Positions 1-5,059 of a DNA stretch of 5,059 bases are shown here, in pieces. The translations under genes were made by a program, and so were the position numbers. Source of the stretch: Burkholderiales bacterium (GTDB lineage Bacteria; Pseudomonadota; Gammaproteobacteria; Burkholderiales; SG8-39); NCBI GenBank assembly GCA_016649475.1, contig JAENXP010000246.1, positions 1-5,059 on the forward strand, in the 5' to 3' direction. Numbering within the stretch: position 1 is the first letter of the stretch; each line of letters starts with the position of its first letter. The notes beneath the pieces are model-generated. The model had not been told where the DNA came from. It ran no database searches and saw nothing but the letters and a program-made list of their open reading frames with translations.

Positions 1-1187
1 ACTACGTGCTGCGCCCCTTGCGCGACGAAATGGGTATCGCGGGCGGCGTGCGCAATCTGCAATGGCTGTTTACGGCCACGTTTTTCGTGATGCTGGCGGC
101 AGTGCCCCTGTTCGGTGCCATGGTCGCGCGCCTGCCGCGCCGGCGCTTCATTCCACTGGTCTACCAATTCTTCGTCGCCAACATCGCGGTCTTCTGGTTG
201 TTGCTGACATTCGACGTAGGCAAAGTGCACGTGGCGCGGGTGTTCTTCGTCTGGATCAGCGTGTTCAATCTGTTCGCGGTGTCCGTGTTCTGGTCGTTCA
301 TGGCGGACTTGTTTGCAAGCGAGCAGGGCAAGCGGCTGTTCGGCTTCATTGCGGCAGGCGGTTCCGCAGGTGCGCTGCTGGGTCCGGCGCTTACTGTGGG
401 ACTTGCACTGCCGCTGGGTCCGGTCAATCTGCTCTTTGTCGCGGCGCTGTTCCTGGAACTGGCCGTGCTGTGCGCGCGGCGGCTGGAATCGGTGGCAGCC
501 CCGGCCGCGAGCGCAGCGCCGGTGCCGGCGGCGGGAACGACCGCGCTGGGCGGAGGCTGGCTGGCGGGCATCGCGATGGTGCTGCGTTCGCCTTATCTCG
601 CAGGGATCGCGCTATGGGTCAGCCTGCTGTCGCTCGCCGGAACCTTCCTCTATTTTCAGCAGGCGAGCATCGTTGCCGCCGCCTCCGACGACCCGGCGGT
701 GCGCACACGCATTTTCGCCACCATCGATCTTACGATCGGAGTGTTGACCATCCTGGTTCAGTTTTTTGCGACCGGCCGGCTGATGGCGCGTTTCGGCGTC
801 GGGCGTGCCGCTGCAGTCCTTCCACTGGTATTCGCTCTCGGATTTCTGGCACTGTCCTTTACGCCGATGCTGCTCGTAGTCATCGCGTTCCAGGCAATTC
901 AGCGGACGGCCAATTTCGCACTGTCGAATCCGGCCCGGGAGGTCTTGTTTACGGTGCTCGAGCGCGAGGAGAAATACAAGGCGAAGAACGTGATCGATAT
1001 CGTTGTGTTTCGCGGCGCGGACGCTGCCAGCGGCTGGCTGTTCGCGCTGCTGCGCGGAGCGGGCCTGGAGCTGTCGACGATTTCGCTGGCGACCGTGCCG
1101 CTGGCGGGTGCATGGTTCGCGCTTGCCCTCGCGCTTGGACGCGCCCATGAGCGCCGCGCGACGCACAAGGCTCCACATCGGGTATGA
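1..1187 (+). CDS. Tlc/NTT-like MFS-type membrane transporter, 5' end missing
   Basis: Integral inner-membrane protein, open at the left window edge. The frame runs through base 3, and the first visible residues read Y-Y-V-L-R-P-L-R-D-E-M. In this family that motif lies inside the first membrane segment, so the GTG at 6 is an internal Val codon and the true start is upstream. Counting that Val as residue 1, about ten hydrophobic helices are visible (roughly 19-40, 49-69, 77-99, 112-134, 138-157, 197-217, 238-257, 266-284, 286-299, 357-378). An Ala/Pro-rich loop at 162-180 divides the two halves. The diagnostic stretch is KYKAKN (323-328) followed by D331 and RGAD (336-339), typical of proteins annotated as MFS or NTP/NTP exchange (Tlc, COG3202-like) transporters. 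Obligate intracellular members exchange ATP for ADP; in free-living bacteria the substrate is generally unknown, and it cannot be read here. It lies 55 bp upstream of the racemase-like gene on the same strand and may share its transcript. Confidence 0.85.
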   Translation, partial: YVLRPLRDEMGIAGGVRNLQWLFTATFFVMLAAVPLFGAMVARLPRRRFIPLVYQFFVANIAVFWLLLTFDVGKVHVARVFFVWISVFNLFAVSVFWSFMADLFASEQGKRLFGFIAAGGSAGALLGPALTVGLALPLGPVNLLFVAALFLELAVLCARRLESVAAPAASAAPVPAAGTTALGGGWLAGIAMVLRSPYLAGIALWVSLLSLAGTFLYFQQASIVAAASDDPAVRTRIFATIDLTIGVLTILVQFFATGRLMARFGVGRAAAVLPLVFALGFLALSFTPMLLVVIAFQAIQRTANFALSNPAREVLFTVLEREEKYKAKNVIDIVVFRGADAASGWLFALLRGAGLELSTISLATVPLAGAWFALALALGRAHERRATHKAPHRV

Positions 1188-1229
1188 GCGCATGGTGCGA
1201 CAATAGCAATATTTCCGACCACACATAGC

Positions 1230-1234
1230 GGAGG
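1230..1234 (+). promoter_or_regulatory. Shine-Dalgarno site of the mandelate-racemase-like gene
   Basis: GGAGG lies 8 bases before a GTG codon at 1243. This spacing is what decides that the gene starts with GTG. The start also matches the usual N-terminus of mandelate racemase, with a short first strand before the conserved AP-L-VLIDL segment. Confidence 0.8.
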
Positions 1235-1242
1235 AACAAACC

Positions 1243-2337
1243 GTGAAACTTTCGAAGCTGGACATTCGCCGCCTGCGCGTGCGGCCGGTGGTGGTGCCGA
1301 TGCGCCTGCCCTTGCAGACGAGCACGGGCGCGGTGAGCACGGCACCGCTGGTGCTGATCGACCTGGAGACCACGGCCGGAATTACCGGCCGCAGCTATCT
1401 GTTCGCGATCGGCCAGCCGCACCTGCGGCCCATTGTCGCGCTGGTCGAAGCGATGGGGGAAATGATTCAGGGCGATGCCGTCGCGCCTTTCGAAATCGAG
1501 CGCAAGCTGCGCCAAAAATACACCCTGCTCGGAGTGCACAACATCGTGCTGTTTGCGCTGGCCGGCATCGACATGGCCGCCTGGGACGCCTATGCGCAAT
1601 CGCTGGCGCAGCCGCTGTGCAAGGTGCTTGGCGGAACCCCACGTCCGGTGCGCGCATACAATTCCAAGGGTTTGGGCATCATGCCACTGAAGAGTCTGGC
1701 GCGCGAAGCCGAGCAGCTGCTGAAGGAAGACTTTTCCGCGCTCAAGCTGCGCCTGGGGCGGCCGGACCCGCACGACGATATCGCCGCGCTGCGCGCAGTG
1801 AAGAAAGCGATCGGCCCGAAGGTCACGCTGATGTGCGACTTCAATCAGGCGCTTACGGTGAACGACGCAATCCGGCGCGGCCGCATGCTCGACGATGAGG
1901 GGGGGCTGCTCTGGATCGAGGAACCCACGCGCGCCGATGACTTCGAGGGCAATGGCCGCATCGCCGATGCGCTCGACACGCCGGTGCAGATAGGCGAGAA
2001 CTTCATGGGCGCGGAACAAATGGCGCAGGCGCTGGCCGCAGGCGCCTGCGACTACGTCATGCCGGACGCGCAGCGCATCGGCGGGGTTACCGGGTGGATG
2101 CGCGCTGCGGCGCTGGCGCAGGCGGCAGGCCTGGAGATGTCATCGCATCTGTTCCCGGAAATCAGCTGTCATCTGCTCGCGGTCACTCCGACTTGCCACT
2201 GGCTGGAGTATGTAGACTGGGCCGGACCGGTCCTGGCCGAGCCGCTGGCGGTGAAGAATAGCCATGTGCTCGTTCCGACCACCCCAGGTACTGGAATCCG
2301 CTGGGATGAGAAAGCGGTGAAGAGGTATGCCGCCTAG
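1243..2337 (+). CDS. Mandelate racemase-like enolase-superfamily enzyme with a KxR catalytic motif
   Basis: A 364-residue cytoplasmic enzyme of the mandelate racemase/muconate lactonizing family, about the length of Pseudomonas putida mandelate racemase (359). These enzymes abstract the alpha proton of a carboxylate and stabilise the enolate on Mg2+. From remembered sequence, the residues map as K164 to K168, D195 to D199, E221 to E226, E247 to E252, D270 to D275, H297 to H302 and E317 to E322. The carboxylate-contacting Ser139 maps to S141. The Mg ligands (D199, E226, E252), the His-Asp dyad (H302/D275) and the electrophilic Glu (E322) are therefore all present. The exception is MR Lys166, the S-specific base, which is Arg170 (codon CGC) in K-L-R. 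The N-terminal capping domain (about 1-130) also resembles mandelate racemase, including A34-P-L-V-L-I-D-L and SYLFA (51-55). It may be an aryl-2-hydroxy-acid racemase, a one-base variant, or an acid dehydratase/epimerase of the same subgroup. Family is certain, substrate is not. Gene 3 follows 9 bp later. Confidence 0.93.
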   Translation: MKLSKLDIRRLRVRPVVVPMRLPLQTSTGAVSTAPLVLIDLETTAGITGRSYLFAIGQPHLRPIVALVEAMGEMIQGDAVAPFEIERKLRQKYTLLGVHNIVLFALAGIDMAAWDAYAQSLAQPLCKVLGGTPRPVRAYNSKGLGIMPLKSLAREAEQLLKEDFSALKLRLGRPDPHDDIAALRAVKKAIGPKVTLMCDFNQALTVNDAIRRGRMLDDEGGLLWIEEPTRADDFEGNGRIADALDTPVQIGENFMGAEQMAQALAAGACDYVMPDAQRIGGVTGWMRAAALAQAAGLEMSSHLFPEISCHLLAVTPTCHWLEYVDWAGPVLAEPLAVKNSHVLVPTTPGTGIRWDEKAVKRYAA

Positions 2338-2340
2338 GAG
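2336..2340 (+). promoter_or_regulatory. Shine-Dalgarno site overlapping the upstream stop codon
   Basis: AGGAG starts inside the TAG stop (2335-2337) of the racemase-like gene and lies 6 bases before the ATG at 2347. This arrangement fixes the dioxygenase start and implies translational coupling of the two genes. Confidence 0.85.
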
Positions 2341-2346
2341 ACACCG

Positions 2347-3141
2347 ATGAACACGACAGCGCGCATGCCGGTCGTATTCTTCGGCCACGGCAGCCCCATG
2401 AACACCCTGGCTCGCAACCGGTATACGGAAGCCTGGCGCCAACTTGGCGCGATGGTGCCCAGGCCGAAAGCGATCCTGGCCATATCCGCGCATTGGTTCA
2501 CCCGTGGCACGGCGGTGACGGCGATGGCAAGTCCGAAGACGATACATGATTTCCGCGGCTTTCCGCAGTCCCTGTTCGATATTCAATACCCGGCCCGCGG
2601 CGATCCCGCACTGGCTGCGCGCGTGCGCGAACTCCTTGCGCCGGTCGAGGTAGAGCTTGATCAAACCTGGGGCCTGGACCACGGCACCTGGTCGGTACTG
2701 GCGCACGCTTTTCCGGAGGCCGGCATACCTGTGGTGCAACTGAGCATGGACGCCACCAGGCCTGCCGGTTTTCACTACCAACTTGGTCGGAGCCTGGCAC
2801 CGCTGCGCGATGAACAAGTGCTGATCGTCGGCAGCGGCAACGTCGTGCACAACCTGATGCTGATGCAGCGCGGCGAAGGCGTGCCCGCCTATGATTGGGC
2901 CAGGCGGTTCAACGAGACGGTACGCGCTGCGCTCGCCTCCGGCAATCATCAGACGCTGATCGAATTCGAACGCCTGGGGGAGGATGCGCGCCTGTCGGTG
3001 CCCACGCCCGAGCATTTCCTGCCCTTGCTCTACATAGCCGGGCTGCAGGTCGAAGGCGAGCCCACGGCATTCATCGTGGACGGATACGAGGCCGGCTCCC
3101 TGGGAATGCTTAGCGTGGCCGCAGGCACGTCCACAAGTTAG
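2347..3141 (+). CDS. ygiD: YgiD/DODA-type class III extradiol ring-cleavage dioxygenase
   Basis: A 264-residue cytoplasmic enzyme of the LigB-like extradiol dioxygenase superfamily, close in length to E. coli YgiD, which is annotated as 4,5-DOPA dioxygenase. Family members open catechol rings next to the hydroxyls using O2 and a metal held by histidines. Visible landmarks are FGHGSPMN with H14, SAHW with H49, L-D-HGTW with H112, GSGN-VVHN with H168 and PTPEHFLP with H223. H14, H49, H168 and H223 correspond in order and spacing to the four metal-site histidines of YgiD; H112 is the conserved second-shell or catalytic His. The C-terminal half carries the usual G-Y-E-A-GSLGM ending. No signal peptide or membrane segment is seen. 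It starts 9 bp after gene 2 with an overlapping ribosome site, so the two proteins are probably made together, perhaps in one aromatic-acid pathway. DOPA activity is a family label only; the native catechol is unknown. Confidence 0.92.
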   Translation: MNTTARMPVVFFGHGSPMNTLARNRYTEAWRQLGAMVPRPKAILAISAHWFTRGTAVTAMASPKTIHDFRGFPQSLFDIQYPARGDPALAARVRELLAPVEVELDQTWGLDHGTWSVLAHAFPEAGIPVVQLSMDATRPAGFHYQLGRSLAPLRDEQVLIVGSGNVVHNLMLMQRGEGVPAYDWARRFNETVRAALASGNHQTLIEFERLGEDARLSVPTPEHFLPLLYIAGLQVEGEPTAFIVDGYEAGSLGMLSVAAGTSTS

Positions 3142-3164
3142 ACGCGGCACGCGCTGCGCGTCTA
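3139..3164 (+). terminator. Inverted repeat at the stop codon of the dioxygenase gene, possible terminator
   Basis: TAGACGCG (3139-3146) is perfectly complementary to CGCGTCTA (3157-3164), giving an 8-bp stem with a 10-base loop. The stem includes the TAG stop codon itself. No run of T follows, so this is not a classical intrinsic terminator. It could slow transcription, act with Rho, or protect the 3' end of the upstream mRNA. It marks the likely end of the gene 1-3 transcript. Confidence 0.35.
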
Positions 3165-3284
3165 CGCTCGGAGGGGCGTCGCCACTGCGCCCGGACCATC
3201 CCGGGATACTGGTTGTGCCCGCCCGGCAGCTGCGATTGTAGGAGATAATGCGCTGTGCCAATTGGTACGGCGAGTCTATTCATC

Positions 3285-3290
3285 GGAGGG
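3285..3290 (+). promoter_or_regulatory. Shine-Dalgarno site of the Sel1-repeat gene
   Basis: GGAGGG lies 6 bases before the ATG at 3297. It decides this start over the in-frame GTG at 3255, which lacks a well-placed site and would put 14 extra residues in front of the signal peptide. No convincing -35/-10 pair was found in 3142-3284. A GATAAT hexamer at 3244-3249 has no plausible -35 at 17 bp. Confidence 0.75.
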
Positions 3291-3296
3291 AGCAGC

Positions 3297-3356
3297 ATGC
3301 GGGTGCGGGCGGTTTGTGCGGTGGTACTGGCTCTATTGGCGGTTCCCGCCTTGGCA
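3297..3356 (+). other. Signal peptide coding region of the Sel1-repeat protein
   Basis: Codes for residues 1-20: two Arg residues near the start, a hydrophobic V-C-A-V-V-L-A-L-L-A-V core, then P-A-L-A with cleavage predicted after Ala20. The single Cys (residue 7) sits inside the core, not at a lipobox position, so export as a soluble protein is more likely than lipoprotein anchoring. Confidence 0.8.
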
Positions 3357-4100
3357 GGCGATATCGAGGACGGCTTGATGTTTTATCAAAACCAGGATTA
3401 TGCAAAGGCGGCAAGTTCCTGGAAGAAAGCGGCCGAGCAGGGCGACGCGGCAGCGCAAGCCGCCTTGGGCGTGCTGTACGAAAAGGGGCAGGGGGTTGCG
3501 CAGAACAGCGCGGAGGCCATCTCCTGGTATCGGAAGTCGGCGGATCAAGGCAATGCCGCGGCGCAAACCAACCTGGGTTTCATGTACGAAAAGGGGCAGG
3601 GTGCCGCCAAGGACGACAAGCAGGCGGTGTTCTGGTACGGCAAAGCAGCCGAACAGGGGGTGGCGGAAGCCCAATTCAATCTCGGCAGGATGTACCAGAC
3701 CGGGCAGGGTGTGGCGCTAGACTACGCACAGGCCGCATCCTGGTACCGCAAGGCGGGGGATCAGGGGCACGCTTCGGCGCAGTCGGCGCTGGGTCTCATG
3801 CATGAAACTGGTCAAGGCGTCGCGCGGGACTACAAGCAGGCGGTGTACTGGTACCAGAAGGCGGCGGAAAACGGGGATACAAGGGCGCAATTTGATCTCG
3901 GCCGCATCTACGAAACCGGACAGAAGGACGTGCCGATCGACTACATCGAGGCGCACAAATGGTGGAACATCGCCGCCACGAACGGGGAAGAAAGAGCGCG
4001 AAAAAGCCGCCTGCTGGTGGAGCGTCTGATGAAACCGGAGCAGATCGCGGAGGCGAAGCGGCGCGCAGACGCATGGATGAAGGCGCACGAAAATAAATAA
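3297..4100 (+). CDS. Exported Sel1-repeat (TPR-like) protein
   Basis: A 267-residue secreted or periplasmic protein. Residues 1-20 form a Sec signal peptide (basic M-R-V-R, hydrophobic core, A-L-A before G21). Residues 22-50 look like a capping helical hairpin, with the half-repeat D-Y-A-K-A-A-S-S-W-K-K-A-A. Five tandem Sel1-like repeats follow at 51-86, 87-122, 123-158, 159-194 and 195-231. Each has the A-x-A-Q-x-x-LG-x-x-Y-x-x-GQG ... A-x-x-WY-x-KA-A-x-x-G pattern of paired helices. The tail (232-267) is basic and helical, with the K-PEQIAEA motif common at the end of such proteins. Sel1 repeats bind other proteins and act as scaffolds in envelope or signalling complexes; no partner or enzymatic motif is visible. 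It stands apart from the upstream genes (155 bp gap) and converges with the decarboxylase gene, so a link to the metabolic genes is not supported. Confidence 0.9.
   Translation: MRVRAVCAVVLALLAVPALAGDIEDGLMFYQNQDYAKAASSWKKAAEQGDAAAQAALGVLYEKGQGVAQNSAEAISWYRKSADQGNAAAQTNLGFMYEKGQGAAKDDKQAVFWYGKAAEQGVAEAQFNLGRMYQTGQGVALDYAQAASWYRKAGDQGHASAQSALGLMHETGQGVARDYKQAVYWYQKAAENGDTRAQFDLGRIYETGQKDVPIDYIEAHKWWNIAATNGEERARKSRLLVERLMKPEQIAEAKRRADAWMKAHENK
3447..3989 (+). repeat. Five tandem 108-bp Sel1 repeat units
   Basis: Four units of exactly 36 codons plus a fifth of 37. Similarity persists at DNA level: a 19-base stretch (TGTACGAAAAGGGGCAGGG) is identical at 3475-3493 and 3583-3601, exactly 108 bases apart. 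AAGCAGGCGGTGT recurs at 3618-3630 and 3834-3846, 216 bases apart. This indicates growth by internal duplication in register. Confidence 0.9.
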
Positions 4101-4218
4101 GCGGTTGATTCCGGATTGCCGAAAAGGCTCCTGACTCAGGGGCACGCCTGACAGCCCGCCGTGTGGCGATGACATGGGCAGCCCAAGGACAGGTGGGGGA
4201 ACGCGGTGTATCGCGCTT
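4101..4218. other. Spacer between convergent genes, no clear terminator
   Basis: The 118 bases between the TAA of the Sel1 gene and the stop of the decarboxylase gene hold no convincing ORF. Only small hairpins are seen: TCAGG/CCTGA at 4136-4140/4147-4151 and CGCG/CGCG at 4202-4205/4212-4215. Neither has an adjoining T-tract. Confidence 0.6.
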
Positions 4219-5059
4219 CTATGCGCGCTTGCTCTTGACGCCTTCTACAAAACGCGCCAGCGTCGGGGACATCGCGCCGCGCGCAACCATGGCCTCGATC
4301 AGCTGAAAGCGTCCGCGCCGGCCTTGCGCAGCACTCAGCGCCTGCGCCAGTTCGGCGCGGGAGCGCACACGCACTCCCTCACCGCCCAGGGCGGTGGCCG
4401 CTTGCGCGAAGCGCCACTGGTCGAGGTTGTTGAATTTCGATTCAGGCTGGAATGCGCGCAGCATTTCCCAACTGGCGTTGTTGATCAGCAGTACGATCGG
4501 ATCCCAGCCGTGGCGTGCGCAATTGCCCAGCTCCCATCCGGTCATCTGGAACGCGCCGTCGCCGACGATGATCAGCGGCCGCTGTCCCGTCGCCGCCTGC
4601 AGCCCAAGTCCGGCGGGAACCCCGAATCCCATGGTCGCGTAGTAGCCGGGTGCCACCAGTGCGGTATGTTCGACGTCCATGGCAAGGAACATGCAGTCGC
4701 CGATGTCGGTAGCGATCGGCATCTTGCCGTGCGCGTCCATCAAGTCGTTAATCGCAGTCGCGATGTCCAGGGGCGTGATCGGCGCATCGTCGGCCGGCAG
4801 TCCGCGCGGGTAGCTCGCGGCTTCATGGCTCTGGCTGAGGGCAGGTCGTGCCGGCAGACGCGCCAGCAGGGTATCGACCAGCGGTCCCAGGGGGATCTCG
4901 GGATAGACGTGATGGCCGATACGAACGGAGCGGTCGAAGGCGTGAATGGTGCGGCGCGGGTCGAGCTTGCGGCCCGAGAGTGCGAAGTTGGTGTCGGACA
5001 GGATGACGCCGAGCAGCAACAGCGCGTCGGCGTCGTCGATCAATCGCGTCACGTCGGCG
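4219..5059 (-). CDS. ipdC: Indolepyruvate/phenylpyruvate decarboxylase-type ThDP enzyme, N-terminal half missing
   Basis: C-terminal half of a thiamine-diphosphate-dependent 2-keto-acid decarboxylase, open at the right edge. The frame continues past 5052 as A-D-V-T-R, so the codon there is an internal Val. Family members are around 550 residues, so about 280 are visible. Counting that Val as residue 1, residues 1-70 are the end of the central domain and about 95-277 the ThDP-binding domain. The cofactor motif is GDG (164-166), then 24 residues, then NN (191-192), on bases 4477-4563. The stretches GAFQMTGWELGNC, NNASWEMLRAFQPES and the RGRFQLIEAM tail strongly resemble Azospirillum IpdC, whose enzyme decarboxylates phenylpyruvate and indolepyruvate to aryl-acetaldehydes. 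The Glu of yeast/Zymomonas-type pyruvate decarboxylases after NN is Leu198 here, as I recall for the Azospirillum enzyme. The N-terminal catalytic residues are outside the window. Acetolactate synthase or benzoylformate decarboxylase are less likely on these motifs. It is convergent with gene 4. Confidence 0.88.
   Translation of the reverse strand, partial: ADVTRLIDDADALLLLGVILSDTNFALSGRKLDPRRTIHAFDRSVRIGHHVYPEIPLGPLVDTLLARLPARPALSQSHEAASYPRGLPADDAPITPLDIATAINDLMDAHGKMPIATDIGDCMFLAMDVEHTALVAPGYYATMGFGVPAGLGLQAATGQRPLIIVGDGAFQMTGWELGNCARHGWDPIVLLINNASWEMLRAFQPESKFNNLDQWRFAQAATALGGEGVRVRSRAELAQALSAAQGRRGRFQLIEAMVARGAMSPTLARFVEGVKSKRA

Noticed and set aside
949..2019. A 356-codon open frame on the minus strand across the racemase-like gene
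   Set aside because: It lies antisense to a gene with clear family motifs, is rich in Arg/His/Gln and shows no domain. It is a typical shadow frame in GC-rich DNA.
2347..3141. Dioxygenase as a true betalain/DOPA pathway enzyme
   Set aside because: Nothing nearby points to DOPA metabolism; the name reflects family membership only.
3244..3249. GATAAT as a -10 promoter element for the Sel1 gene
   Set aside because: The bases 17 positions upstream (GCCCGG) are nothing like a -35 element, and TTGTGC at 3213 is too far away.
2140..3261. A 373-codon minus-strand frame across the dioxygenase gene
   Set aside because: Same reasoning: antisense to a well-supported gene, composition of a shadow frame, no recognisable motif.
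3248..3805. A plus-strand frame starting at an ATG with AGGAG 3 bases upstream
   Set aside because: It overlaps the Sel1 gene in another frame for about 500 bases, is Gly/Arg-rich and carries no motif. The Sel1 frame has a signal peptide, repeats and a better ribosome site.
4130..4151. CCTGA/TCAGG/CCTGA repeats as a bidirectional terminator between the convergent genes
   Set aside because: The stems are only 5 bp, compete for the same arm and lack T-tracts on either side.

Overview
The window looks like a piece of a GC-rich proteobacterial chromosome. Codon use is strongly G/C-ending, genes are tightly spaced with good Shine-Dalgarno sites, and the protein families fit an environmental proteobacterium. 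Betaproteobacteria are my best guess, from general resemblance only. Five protein-coding genes account for almost all of it. I see no RNA gene, insertion sequence, CRISPR array or phage gene.

Layout: (1) 1-1187, plus strand, the 3' part of a multi-pass membrane transporter of the Tlc/NTT-like branch of MFS proteins, cut by the left edge. (2) 1243-2337, plus strand, an enolase-superfamily enzyme very close to mandelate racemase; the active-site residues I can align are kept except that the second Lys of the KxK motif is Arg. (3) 2347-3141, plus strand, a YgiD/DODA-type class III extradiol dioxygenase, whose Shine-Dalgarno overlaps the stop codon of gene 2. (4) 3297-4100, plus strand, an exported protein of five tandem Sel1 repeats. 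(5) 4219-5059, minus strand, the C-terminal half of a thiamine-diphosphate decarboxylase of the Azospirillum-type indolepyruvate/phenylpyruvate decarboxylase (IpdC/PPDC) group, cut by the right edge and convergent with gene 4.

Genes 2 and 3 are almost certainly cotranscribed, and gene 1 may belong to the same transcript (55 bp gap). Gene 4 follows a 155 bp gap that begins with an 8-bp inverted repeat, so it is probably a separate unit. A mandelate-racemase-like enzyme, an extradiol dioxygenase and an aryl-pyruvate-type decarboxylase together suggest metabolism of aromatic or 2-hydroxy/2-keto acids. That is inference from neighbourhood; no substrate can be read from the sequence.

I do not see a clearly new multi-gene system. 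The most notable point is the Lys-to-Arg change at the S-specific catalytic base of the mandelate-racemase homologue, in an otherwise intact active site.
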